This document shows, piece by piece, positions 44,968 to 52,881 of a stretch of 64,000 bases of DNA. The position numbers and the translations under genes are program-made. How positions within the stretch are numbered: position 1 is the stretch's first letter; each line of letters starts with the position of its first letter. The stretch spans positions 310,001 to 374,000 of the forward strand of contig CBDCYR010000009.1 of NCBI GenBank assembly GCA_965224275.1, given 5' to 3'. This stretch comes from CAUZWH01 sp965224275 (GTDB taxonomy: Bacteria; Pseudomonadota; Alphaproteobacteria; SHVV01). The notes below the pieces were generated by a model, which saw nothing but the letters and a program-made list of their open reading frames with translations, made no database searches and was not told the origin of the DNA.

Positions 44968-46416
44968 GATCGTGTCCCGCGGAGTGGTGTAAGAGCGTTG
45001 CGCTCTACGCTGCTCCCGGCGGGTAGGGCCGGGACGTTCAGGCTGCCACGGTGGGCAGCGTGATGGGGACATCATCGCTCAGCGGAGCGATGGATTCCAG
45101 CGTCATGTATCTCCTTGAGACGGCCCACTCGTCGTTCTGCTCGAGAAGGATGGCGCCGACGAGCCGTGTGATGGCGGCTTCGTTGGGAAAGATACCGACG
45201 ACGTTGGTGCGACGCTTGACCTCGGCATGGAGCCGTTCGATCGGGTTTGTGGAGTGCAATTTCTGGCGGTGCTCCCTGGGGAAGCTCATGTAGGCGAGGA
45301 CGTCGTGCTCGGCTTCGTCCATGAGAACTGCCAGCTTGGGCACCTTGAGCCTGAGCTGGTCGGCGACCTGGCGCCACTGGACCTTCGCGCTGTCGGCGTC
45401 CTCCTGGGCGAAGGCGGTGGCGACGAAGGCGGAGACGACGCGCCGGCCCTGGCGGCCGGCATGGGCCAGCAGGTTGCGGGCGAAGTGCACGCGGCAGCGC
45501 TGCCATGTGGCGCCGAGGATCCGGGTCGCGGCGGCCTTCAGGCCCTTGTGGTCGTCGGAGATCACCAGCTTCACGCCGCGCAGCCCGCGCCGGGCCAGCG
45601 AGCGCAGGAACTCGGTCCAGAAGGCCTCGGCCTCAGACGCGCCGATCGCCATGCCCAGGACCTCGCGGCGGCCCTGGTCGTTGACGGCCACAGCCACGGT
45701 CACCGCGACCGAGACGATGCGCCCGGCCTCGCGCACCTTTACATAGGTTGCGTCGAGCCACAGATAGGGCCAGTCGCCCTCCAGCGATCGATCGAGGAAG
45801 CCGTTGACCTTATCGTCGATCTCGCCGCACAGCCTGGAGACCTGGCTCTTGGAGACGCCCGACATGCCCATGGCCTGCACCAGGTCGTCGACCGAGCGGG
45901 TCGACACGCCCTGGATGTAGGCCTCCTGGATCACCGCAGCCAGCGCCTTCTCGGCCATCCGCCGCGGCTCCAGGAAGCCCGGGAAGTAGCTCCCCTTCCT
46001 CAGCTTCGGGATCTTCAGCTCGACCGTGCCGGCCCGCGTCTCCCAGGACCGGTCGCGGTAGCCGTTGCGGTGGGTGATACGATCCGCCGAGCGCTCGCCG
46101 TGAGCGGCGCCGGTCAGGCCCTCGACCTCCAGTGCCATCAGCCGCTCGGCCGTGAAGCCGATCATCTCGCGAAGCAGATCGGCATCGGAGCTCTTCTCCA
46201 AAAGCGCGCGCAGGGTCATCATGTCCTGGGTCATCGTGGTTCTCCTTCGGGTCAGGTTGGTTTGCACTAGCCCAACCCTAAACCGGAACCGCGATGGCCT
46301 CCGCTGTGGATAGCCGGCTTGCCTACGCCAGACTCTCGGCGGTCGCTACGGCAAGCCGCCTACCCACAGCTAACAGAGGCTCCAACAACTCCTACACCAC
46401 GTCCTGGGACACGACC
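44968..46416. mobile_element. Second IS256-family insertion sequence, 1449 bp, 9-bp target duplication
   Basis: Left end GATCGTGTCCC and inverted right end GGTCGTGTCCC, extending to a shared GTGGTGTA-GAG block, form imperfect terminal repeats of about 28 bp. The flanks share TTGTCCACA (44959-44967 and 46417-46425). It carries a complete transposase on the minus strand. The ends are unlike those of the first IS256 element. Confidence 0.88.
45038..46234 (-). CDS. IS256-family transposase
   Basis: A 398-aa Mutator-type DDE transposase. Family segments are HGERSADRITHRNGYRDR, the first Asp in YLWLDATYVKVREAG, the second in VKLVISDDHKGLKAAA with WQRCRVHFARNLL, and the Glu in HSTNPIERLHAEVKRR. ATG 46234 has AAGGAGAACCACG upstream, better than a GTG 33 bases earlier. 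Intact; belongs to a different subgroup from the element at 25.6 kb. Confidence 0.96.
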   Translation of the reverse strand: MTQDMMTLRALLEKSSDADLLREMIGFTAERLMALEVEGLTGAAHGERSADRITHRNGYRDRSWETRAGTVELKIPKLRKGSYFPGFLEPRRMAEKALAAVIQEAYIQGVSTRSVDDLVQAMGMSGVSKSQVSRLCGEIDDKVNGFLDRSLEGDWPYLWLDATYVKVREAGRIVSVAVTVAVAVNDQGRREVLGMAIGASEAEAFWTEFLRSLARRGLRGVKLVISDDHKGLKAAATRILGATWQRCRVHFARNLLAHAGRQGRRVVSAFVATAFAQEDADSAKVQWRQVADQLRLKVPKLAVLMDEAEHDVLAYMSFPREHRQKLHSTNPIERLHAEVKRRTNVVGIFPNEAAITRLVGAILLEQNDEWAVSRRYMTLESIAPLSDDVPITLPTVAA

Positions 46417-46663
46417 TTGTCCACATTCTTGATCGCGTGATCAGGCATGCACCAGTAAATGCGACGAGCGAGATTACCACGTCTCCAAAAGTCGCCTTCG
46501 TACAGTGAAGAACTGTTTCGTAATACGGAAAATCAGCAAATCCCGCAAACAACGGCATCTGCAACAGTTCCAGTTCAGCAGGAAGGCGAAAATCGAAATA
46601 TGCAACTCAGGTGCATTGAGTATTCTGTTTGTGTTGATTGATCTCATTGTATGAATGCCATTA

Positions 46664-46861
46664 TCAGGTGCTGCGGTCACGGATGTACTGGTTGTAAGTG
46701 CCGCCACGTCGTTCGAACGTCTGTTCTGCCGTCAAAATCGGCTTCCGGAAGAACGCGAAGTGCTCGCCCCCGCCTTCGCCGAGATCGCCGAAGGCAATGA
46801 TTTCTCCAACGTTGTTGCGGCCCGGAAGCCGCTCCCGGAAATCGGTTGACCAACCATTGGC
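46664..46861 (-). pseudogene. C-terminal fragment of an unrecognised protein
   Basis: A frame closed upstream by TAG encodes about 65 residues with good codon use: FRERLPGRNNVGEIIAFGDL, EHFAFFRKPILTAEQTFERR and a final YNQYIRDRST. No start codon with ribosome binding site is visible, so it seems to be the 3' end of a lost gene. I do not recognise the family. The rest of 46862-47116 shows nothing. Confidence 0.35.
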
Positions 46862-47116
46862 CTACCGAATCATCTGAGAGGATGGTCGCCAATCTACGGC
46901 GAGTGTCCTCCGACACGGGGCGAGTTTAGCGGCAGCTATTCAGCGATTCTAGGTAGAATAAGGAGAGGAGCCGTATGTCGGCTCTTGGCTAAGAATTCCC
47001 CTTTAGGGCCGTCTTAAGCTACGTCCGTAACCGGGGGTAAACTTGACGTTCTTAGTGCGTTGACTAGGAAGCGAAGTTCCATCCAGCTCGTCACGACGAC
47101 TTGCCGACTGAATTTA

Positions 47117-47205
47117 TGGTGCCCACTCCCGGACTCGAACCGGGACGGTCCTTTCGGACCTACGGGTTTTAAGCCCGTTGCGTCTACCAATTCCGCCAAG
47201 TGGGC
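47117..47205 (-). tRNA. tRNA-Leu (anticodon TAA)
   Basis: Minus strand: acceptor GCCCACT pairs with AGTGGGC, discriminator A and encoded CCA. The anticodon loop CTTAAAA within ACGGG/CCCGT gives TAA. The class II variable arm GGTCCGAAAGGACC and T arm CCGGTTCGAGTCCGG are complete. Confidence 0.97.
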
Positions 47206-47264
47206 ATTTTCGCGGTAGCAAATCGTCATGGCCACTATCGTAAAGGTGCAGTAGACGCATTATC

Positions 47265-47305
47265 GTTTTAAGTCCCTTGCGTCTACCAATTCCGCCAAGC
47301 GGGCA
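47265..47305 (-). repeat. Truncated duplicate of the tRNA-Leu 5' half
   Basis: These 41 bases match 47166-47206 of the intact tRNA-Leu at 38 positions, covering the 5' end through the anticodon loop in the same orientation, 59 bases upstream of the intact gene. The 3' half is missing, so it cannot be a functional tRNA. It may be a leftover of a tandem duplication or of integration at the tRNA. Confidence 0.9.
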
Positions 47306-47319
47306 CTGGCCGCAAGCTA

Positions 47320-48373
47320 GAGCATTTTCTGAGCTGACGGATTCTTTTTGGGATTCCCATGGGATCGAATTTCTGATTCAAGATGTGGGCTGGTGGAGGA
47401 GGCCAGCCTGCATGACGAAACCTCTTTCCAATGATCTTCGAGAACGGCTTGTATCGGCGGTTGACAGCGGCCTGTCGCGGCGCTCGGCGGCGCGCCGCTT
47501 CGGGGTTGCGGCCTCGACGGCGATCAAATGGGTGAATCGGTGGCGGCGGACGGGCGATGTCGGGCCTAGGCCGCAAGGCGGTGACCACCGCTCGCACCGG
47601 ATCGAGGCCCATGCCGAGGAAATCCTGGCGCTGGTTGACGAGACGCCGGACATCACCTTGGGCGAGATCGCGGCACACCTGGACGCGGGGCATGGCTTGA
47701 CGGTGGCCCAAAGCACGGTCTGGCGGCTGCTCGACCGGCACGGCATGACGTTCAAAAAAAACCGCGCACGCCTGCGAGCAACAGCGAGCTGACGTCCTGC
47801 GCCGCCGGCAGGCCTGGTTCGACGCCCAACCCGATCTGAATCCCGAGCGGCTGGTGTTCATTGACGAGACCGGCGCTTCGACCAAGATGGCCCGGCGTTA
47901 CGGCCGGGCGCCACGGGGCGAGCGTTGCCAAGCACCGGTGCCTCATGGACACTGGAAGACGACGACCTTCGTTGGCGCGCTCCGCCTTGAAGGCATGACC
48001 GCGCCCATGGTGCTCGACGGTGCCATGCATGGTGCCGCCTTCCTCGCTTATGTGGAGCAGGTCTTGGTCCCGACGCTCAAACCCGGCGATATCGTGGTGA
48101 TGGATAACTTACCCGCCCACAAACCCATCGCCGTGCGCACGGCCATCGAAGTCGCCGCGGCAGAGTTGCGCTTCCTGCCGCCCTACAGCCCTGACTTTAA
48201 CCCCATTGAAATGGCCTTCTCCAAGCTCAAGGCTTTCCTCAAAAAGACCGCCGCCCGAACCGTCGATGACCTCTGGGACGCCATCGCCCAAGGCATCGAC
48301 ACCTTCACACCAACGGAATGCGAAAATTACTTCGCTGCTGCCGGCTATGACCGCAAATGATAGGAAAACGCTC
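47320..48373. mobile_element. IS630-family element, 1054 bp, TA target duplication
   Basis: The ends are inverted: GAGCATTTTC at the left and GAGCGTTTTC read inward at the right, each flanked by TA (47318-47319, 48374-48375), the target preference of IS630/Tc1 elements. It carries a two-frame transposase and sits directly beside the tRNA-Leu fragment. Confidence 0.85.
47412..48360 (+). CDS. IS630-family transposase in two frames
   Basis: The first frame (MTKPLSNDLRERLVSAVDSG) encodes the helix-turn-helix part (SRRSAARRFGVAASTAIKW) and ends TFKKNRARLRATAS at a stop near 47792. The second frame takes over after the run of eight A at 47754-47761 (KKTAHACEQQRADVLRRRQA). It holds the DDE core: Asp in LVFIDETGAS, Asp in DIVVMDNLPAHK and Glu in YSPDFNPIEMAFSKLK. 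Removing one A from the run joins the frames. Slippage on A runs is used by some IS630 elements, so expression may be programmed; a simple mutation is the alternative. Confidence 0.88.
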
Positions 48374-48434
48374 TAGCTCTGCGGCGGCGTAACGACAAGC
48401 GCGCGTGTGTGGGGTGGGTTGGTCGGGGCCGGCG

Positions 48435-49196
48435 CTATCCGGTCAGGTCGATCAGCACGAGTTCGGAAATGTCGAGCCACTGGTAGCAAACCTGCACAAG
48501 CGTCGTGTCGATGAACTGGATCTCGCGCAGCGCACAGGCATCACCGCCGAGTTTCTCGTAGAACGCGCGCGCGGGATCGTCGTGGAGCACCCACACGACC
48601 AGGGTTTGGAATTCGTAACTCGCAAGGTGGCGGGCGGCATTGGCGATGAAACCGCGGCCAACGCCCTGGCGCTGCCAATTCGGTAACACATAGATCGATC
48701 CGATCTCACCCGATCTGAGCGATCCGCCCAGGTCGTCTTGATCGTCTTGATCGCCTTGATCGTCTTGGCCGCCTTGGCCGCCTTGGCCGCTTGGCGCTGG
48801 GTCTTGGTTGCCGCGGTCGCCGGCAGGGTTGTGGGTCCCGGTTACGTCCTCATCGTCGGCCGCGGATCCCGCCGTGCGGCCACCCTCGCCGGGGGTGCCT
48901 CGGTCTGTGTCTCCGACATCTTCATCATTCTCATCATCTTCTTGAGCAACCTTCGACGGCGCGCAGTCGGCGAAGCCGATGACGCCCTGGTCGTCGTCTT
49001 CGGCGATGAAGGTGGCGCCGATGCGGTCGCCCTTGCTCAGCACCTCCGACCACATCGCGGCGTGGCGGACATCGGACATGCCGTCCAAATACTCGTCGGG
49101 CAGAAACTCACCATAAGTAACCCGCCAGCTTTCGAGCTGGACCCGGCCGATGCCCGGGGCATCGTCGAAATCGGCTCTGCGGATCGTCCACGCCAT
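48435..49196 (-). CDS. GNAT acetyltransferase with an acidic, Gln/Gly-rich insert
   Basis: A 253-aa N-acetyltransferase. The N-terminal half (MAWTIRRADFDDAPGIGRVQ, GATFIAEDDDQGVIGFADC) and the acetyl-CoA loop half (IGSIYVLPNWQRQGVGRGFI, VVWVLHDDPARAFYEKLGGD) are normal. Between them, at about residues 82-158, lies a disordered insert rich in Asp, Glu, Gly and Gln (QEDDENDEDVGD, GQGGQGGQDDQGDQDDQDD). ATG 49196 starts the domain exactly; upstream codons are not coding. Substrate unknown. It follows the CinA-like gene by 4 bases, so they are probably co-transcribed. Confidence 0.85.
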   Translation of the reverse strand: MAWTIRRADFDDAPGIGRVQLESWRVTYGEFLPDEYLDGMSDVRHAAMWSEVLSKGDRIGATFIAEDDDQGVIGFADCAPSKVAQEDDENDEDVGDTDRGTPGEGGRTAGSAADDEDVTGTHNPAGDRGNQDPAPSGQGGQGGQDDQGDQDDQDDLGGSLRSGEIGSIYVLPNWQRQGVGRGFIANAARHLASYEFQTLVVWVLHDDPARAFYEKLGGDACALREIQFIDTTLVQVCYQWLDISELVLIDLTG

Positions 49197-49200
49197 CGGT

Positions 49201-49998
49201 TCAGGGCGCGTTCTCGACGACGCCGCCAACCCCGGCATCGAGCGGATCGCTCTCGATCTCGTCGTCCTCGATGGGCGCGCCGCCGAGCCCGCGCATAATG
49301 GCATCAAGTGCAGACGCGGCCGCGTCGAGATGCGCCTGGTCGCGCGACCGCAGCACAATCGAGCAGCCAAATTTACGGGCACGATAAAACGGATAGCTGC
49401 CCATCTCGACATCGTCGTAGCGATCCTGCAGCTGGCTCAACGGCGTCGCCATGTCGCCCTCGGCGAGATAGACGCTGAGCGTGCGCGACAGCATCGGCGG
49501 GCCGCCGATCAGACGATCGACGATGCCTTCAAACATCGCCTGCATAATGCGCGGCACGCCGGCCATCACGAACACATTCCCGATCTGAAACCCCGGCGCC
49601 TTGCTGACCGGGTTGTCGATCAGGATTGCGCCCTCGGGCGCATGGGCCATGCGCAGGCGGGCTTCGTTGAGGGCGCGCTCGTCCTTGTAGGCCGACGTGA
49701 GCAGCGCCACGGCTGTCGGGTTGAGCACGTTCTTGACGCCGAACGCCTGGGCGACACTGTCGGCGGTGATGTCGTCGTGGGTCGGGCCGATGCCGCCTGT
49801 GGTGAAGACATAATCGTGTGCGGCACGGCAGGCGTTGACCGTGTCGGCGATGATGTCGGCGTCATCGGCGATCACCCGCGCCTCGGCCACGTCGATGCCC
49901 AAGGCGGTCAACCGTTCGGCGAGATAACCGAGGTTCACGTCCTTGGTACGCCCCGAGAGGATCTCGTTGCCGATTATCAGGATACAGGCGGTGGGCAT
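49201..49998 (-). CDS. Molybdopterin-binding protein, CinA N-terminal type
   Basis: A 265-aa protein with the MoaB/Mog-type domain seen at the N-terminus of CinA: CILIIGNEILSGRTKDVNLG, YVFTTGGIGPTHDDITADSV and GNVFVMAGVPRIMQAMFEGI. The C-terminal NMN deamidase domain of full CinA is absent, as in many alphaproteobacterial versions. Function of this short form is not established; a nucleotide pyrophosphatase role has been described for the domain family. Confidence 0.88.
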   Translation of the reverse strand: MPTACILIIGNEILSGRTKDVNLGYLAERLTALGIDVAEARVIADDADIIADTVNACRAAHDYVFTTGGIGPTHDDITADSVAQAFGVKNVLNPTAVALLTSAYKDERALNEARLRMAHAPEGAILIDNPVSKAPGFQIGNVFVMAGVPRIMQAMFEGIVDRLIGGPPMLSRTLSVYLAEGDMATPLSQLQDRYDDVEMGSYPFYRARKFGCSIVLRSRDQAHLDAAASALDAIMRGLGGAPIEDDEIESDPLDAGVGGVVENAP

Positions 49999-50113
49999 TT
50001 GTGCGGTCAGCAGTATGGAAACAGATGGCAGAATGTCGGTGGCGCCACATTGTAGCTATCATGTGCGCCGCTCGCGCAACCAAACAAGCCCATTCTGATT
50101 CCGTCCTTGTCGC

Positions 50114-50812
50114 ATGCAATTCCCAACCCCCCTCCTCAAGGGACGGCTGCTGCAGCGCTACAAGCGCTTCCTGGCCGATGTCACCTTAAGCAGCGGCGAG
50201 ACCGTCACCGCCCATTGCGCCAACCCCGGCTCGATGTTTGGGGTGGCGGCACCGGGTTCGGACGTGTGGCTGTCGATCGCCGCCAACCCCAAGCGCAAGC
50301 TGAAATACACCTGGGAGCTGGTGCGGGTCGGCCGCTCCCTGGTGGGCATCAACAGCAGCGTGCCCAATGCGCTCGCGGCTGAAGCCATCGAACGCGGCTG
50401 GATCCCCGAACTCGCAGGCTATCCGTCACTGCGCCGCGAGGTTAAATATGGCGAGAACTCGCGGGTCGATCTGCTGCTCGAGGACCCGGCCAAGCCGCCC
50501 TGCTACGTCGAGGTGAAGAACGTGCACCTCAAACGCCAGCCGCGGCTCGCCGAATTTCCCGATGCCGTCACCGCGCGCGGCACCAAGCACCTCGGCGAAC
50601 TCGGCAATATGGTGGCCGGCGGGATGCGGGCGGTGATGCTCTACGTGGTGCAGCGCGGCGATTGCGACCGGTTCGGGCTGGCCGCCGATATCGACCCGAC
50701 CTACGCCGACGCGCTGACGGTGGCGCGCAGCCGCGGCGTTGAAGCGCTGGTCTATCGGTGTAAGATCTCGACCAAAGGCATCAAGGTCGACCGGCCGCTG
50801 CCATTTGCCTAG
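50114..50812 (+). CDS. sfsA: SfsA family DNA-binding/sugar fermentation stimulation protein
   Basis: A 232-aa SfsA homologue with all family blocks: LLKGRLLQRYKRFLADV, TAHCANPGSMFG, SRVDLLLEDPAKPPCYVEVK, NVHLKRQPRLAEFPDAVTAR and a C-terminal VDRPLPF. The fold combines an OB-type domain with a nuclease-like core. Biological role is poorly defined. It is followed by map and radC, a common alphaproteobacterial order, here interrupted by an IS5 element. Confidence 0.95.
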   Translation: MQFPTPLLKGRLLQRYKRFLADVTLSSGETVTAHCANPGSMFGVAAPGSDVWLSIAANPKRKLKYTWELVRVGRSLVGINSSVPNALAAEAIERGWIPELAGYPSLRREVKYGENSRVDLLLEDPAKPPCYVEVKNVHLKRQPRLAEFPDAVTARGTKHLGELGNMVAGGMRAVMLYVVQRGDCDRFGLAADIDPTYADALTVARSRGVEALVYRCKISTKGIKVDRPLPFA

Positions 50813-50833
50813 TGCCCCATGCCTAGTGCCCCA
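50806..50833. repeat. 14-bp tandem duplication at the sfsA stop codon
   Basis: TGCCTAGTGCCCCA occurs twice in direct succession; the first unit includes the sfsA TAG. A decayed third unit may follow (TGCTCAGTGC). Confidence 0.8.
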
Positions 50834-50913
50834 TGCTCAGTGCGTTGGGCCGAGTGCCGAGGCGCCGTGATGCCCTACCCTGACGCTCGATAACGACGGA
50901 TTAGTTGACGACC

Positions 50914-51729
50914 ATGGTTTACGCAGACGCAGCCACCGCGCCGGTGCGCAACACCGGCGCGCTCAAGATCCACAGCGAAGACGATTTTGCCGGCATGCGC
51001 CGGGCCGGCCGGGTCGCGGCCGAGACCCTCGATTTCATTGCGCCCTATGTGAAGCCGGACGTGACGACCGGCGAGCTCGATGCGCTGTGTCACGACTTCA
51101 TGACCGAGCGCGACTCGATCCCGGCGCCGCTCAACTATCGGGGATTTCCCAAGTCGATCTGCACCTCGGTCAACCACGTGGTCTGCCACGGCATTCCCGG
51201 CGACAAGAAACTGCGCAACGGCGACATTCTGAATATCGATATCACCGTGATCATCGATGGCTGGCACGGCGACACCAACCGCATGTTCCCGGTCGGCAAG
51301 GTCGGCGTGAAAGGCCGCCGCCTGATCGAGGTCACCTACGAAGCCATGATGCGCGGCATCGCCACGGTACGCGACGGATCGACACTGGGCGACATCGGCT
51401 ACGCCATCCAAAGCTATGCCGAAGGGCAGCGCTGCTCGGTGGTGCGCGATTTCTGCGGCCACGGCCTGGGACGGGTGTTCCACGATGCGCCCAACGTGCT
51501 GCACTACGGCGAGCCCGGCGCCGGACCCGAGCTCAAGGCGGGAATGTTTTTCACCATCGAGCCGATGATCAATCTCGGCGGCTGGCAGGTGAAGATCCTG
51601 TCCGACGGGTGGACCGCGGTAACCAAGGATCGCTCGCTCTCGGCCCAGTTCGAGCATTCGATCGGGGTGACCGAAGATGGCCACGAGATCTTCACGACCT
51701 CGCCGGCGGGGCTTCACTGCCCGCCTTAG
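50914..51729 (+). CDS. map: Type I methionine aminopeptidase, 3' end altered by IS5 insertion
   Basis: A 271-aa dinuclear metalloprotease removing initiator methionine. Ligands are visible: Asp in ILNIDITVIIDGWHGD (two), His in FCGHGLGRVFH, Glu in MFFTIEPM and Glu in AQFEHSIGV. The ATG at 50914 is preferred over a TTG nine bases upstream. The protein now ends LHCPP; the stop TAG is made of TA from the target duplication and G of the IS. Without the IS the gene would end CCGCCTTACGACTGA, coding PPYD, the normal family ending, so only two residues are lost and the enzyme should work. Confidence 0.95.
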   Translation: MVYADAATAPVRNTGALKIHSEDDFAGMRRAGRVAAETLDFIAPYVKPDVTTGELDALCHDFMTERDSIPAPLNYRGFPKSICTSVNHVVCHGIPGDKKLRNGDILNIDITVIIDGWHGDTNRMFPVGKVGVKGRRLIEVTYEAMMRGIATVRDGSTLGDIGYAIQSYAEGQRCSVVRDFCGHGLGRVFHDAPNVLHYGEPGAGPELKAGMFFTIEPMINLGGWQVKILSDGWTAVTKDRSLSAQFEHSIGVTEDGHEIFTTSPAGLHCPP

Positions 51730-52660
51730 AGTCCGACTCGAAACTCTATGTTTGATAACAGTACCTTGCGAGCCGCCTTGTGAGGAGTCGGATGTTGGCG
51801 ACAAGAATCCATGCCTGTGCGGAGGCGATTGATTTCTCCCAATCCTTGGCCAGTCGACGGCATCGGTTGAGCCAGGCGAAGGTCCTCTCGACGACCCATC
51901 GTCTGGGCAGGAGCTCGAAGCCCTGGGCGGTGTCTGAGCGCTTGATGATCTCGAGCTTCCAGCGGCCGATGACCTCAAGGGCGCCCTCGAGTTTCGGTCC
52001 CGCGTAGGCGGCGTCGGCGAAGAGGTGACGCAGCCGGGGGAAGCGATGACGGATCGATTTGAGGACCTCGGGCGCGCCGTCGCGGTCCTGGATATCGGCT
52101 GCGTGCACGATCAGGCCGACCAGCAGGCCGAGTGTATCGGTGACGATGTGACGCTTGCGGCCCTTGATCTTCTTGCCCGCGTCATAGCCCCGAACACCAC
52201 CGCTTTCCGTGGTTTTCACGCTCTGGCTGTCGATCACCCCGGCGCTCGGGCCGGCCTCGCGTCCTTCCAGCTCCCGGGCCGCCATGACCAGGTGATGGTT
52301 GATGCTCTCCAGCAGGCCGTTGGAGCGCCAGTCGTAGAAATAGCGCTGGACCGTGGAAGGCGGAGGGAAGTCGTTCGGCAACATCGCCCACTGGCAGCCC
52401 GTCGAGGCCATGTACATGACCGCATCCATGACATGGCGCAGGTCCGTCGTCCTCGGCCGGCCGATCTTCTTGCGCGGCGGCATGAGCGGCGCGATCAACG
52501 CCCACTCTCGATCCGTCAGGTCGCTTGCGTAGCGCCCGCCACGGCGCTCATAATTCGGGCGAGTGATTTCGGTCCACATGTTGTGCCTCCTCGTTTGCTT
52601 TGACACAACCGAGTAAGCCACAACCGACTGAAATCACTCAACTAGTTTCGGGTTGGCCTC
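51729..52660. mobile_element. IS5-family element, 932 bp, TTA target duplication
   Basis: Ends: GAGTCCGACTCGAAACT on the left and GAGGCCAACCCGAAACT read inward on the right. Flanking TTA at 51726-51728 and 52661-52663 is the 3-bp duplication typical of the IS427/IS1031-like groups. One transposase on the minus strand. Inserted at the map stop codon. Confidence 0.85.
51746..52579 (-). CDS. IS5-family transposase
   Basis: A 277-aa DDE transposase in one frame. The N-terminal DUF4096-type domain (YASDLTDREWALIAPLMPP, GCQWAMLPNDFPPPSTVQRY) is followed by the DDE core: Asp in AGVIDSQSVKTTE, Asp in HLFADAAYAGPKL and Glu in PRRWVVERTFAWLNRCRRLA. ATG 52579 (MWTEITRPNYERRGGRY) is the family start. 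Intact. Confidence 0.94.
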   Translation of the reverse strand: MWTEITRPNYERRGGRYASDLTDREWALIAPLMPPRKKIGRPRTTDLRHVMDAVMYMASTGCQWAMLPNDFPPPSTVQRYFYDWRSNGLLESINHHLVMAARELEGREAGPSAGVIDSQSVKTTESGGVRGYDAGKKIKGRKRHIVTDTLGLLVGLIVHAADIQDRDGAPEVLKSIRHRFPRLRHLFADAAYAGPKLEGALEVIGRWKLEIIKRSDTAQGFELLPRRWVVERTFAWLNRCRRLAKDWEKSIASAQAWILVANIRLLTRRLARYCYQT

Positions 52661-52727
52661 TTACGACTGACGTCATCTCGCCACGGCGAGATCGCCCGAT
52701 TCGGGCCATGCAACGCACTGATCGGCA

Positions 52728-52820
52728 CCCCCCTCACCCCACCCCTCTCCCCAGAGGGGCGAGGGAGCTGAACGCGCGCACGGCTAAAGCCCTCGCCCCA
52801 GCGGGGAGGGGTGAGGGGGG
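52728..52820. repeat. GC-rich inverted repeat, CCCTCACCCC type (copy 1)
   Basis: The left arm CCCCCCTCACCCC continues into CACCCCTCTCCCC; the right arm GGGGAGGGGTGAGGGGGG is its complement. A related copy lies at 55087-55192. This looks like a dispersed intergenic palindrome. It separates the IS5 element from radC. Confidence 0.8.
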
Positions 52821-52881
52821 ATGGATGGGGGCGCGCGTTGCGGGTGACACCGCCGCCAGCGAAAGCACGGGCTAGCCGACC

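Larger units (their letters stand above)
44724..46558 (-). pseudogene. Membrane protein gene split by an IS256-family element and frameshifted
   Basis: Upstream of the IS the minus strand encodes MPLFAGFADFPYYETVLHCT followed by KATFGDVVISLVAFTGACLI (ending at 46426). Downstream it encodes GVLTFLAIGLVITIVFELLA and RWEYGELMPMIPVIGVGASP, ending LWFVKHQIIGGDVVAA at 44724. Together they form a polytopic membrane protein with about three to four helices. I recognise this pattern from hypothetical membrane proteins of unknown function. After removal of the IS the two halves are still in different frames, so a base was lost or gained besides the insertion. Confidence 0.7.

Noticed and set aside
45227..46270. 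347-codon plus-strand frame opposite the IS256 transposase
   Set aside because: Antisense shadow; histidine/glycine/leucine-rich without a fold signature.
47265..47305. A second tRNA-Leu gene
   Set aside because: Only the 5' half is present; the T arm and acceptor 3' strand are missing.
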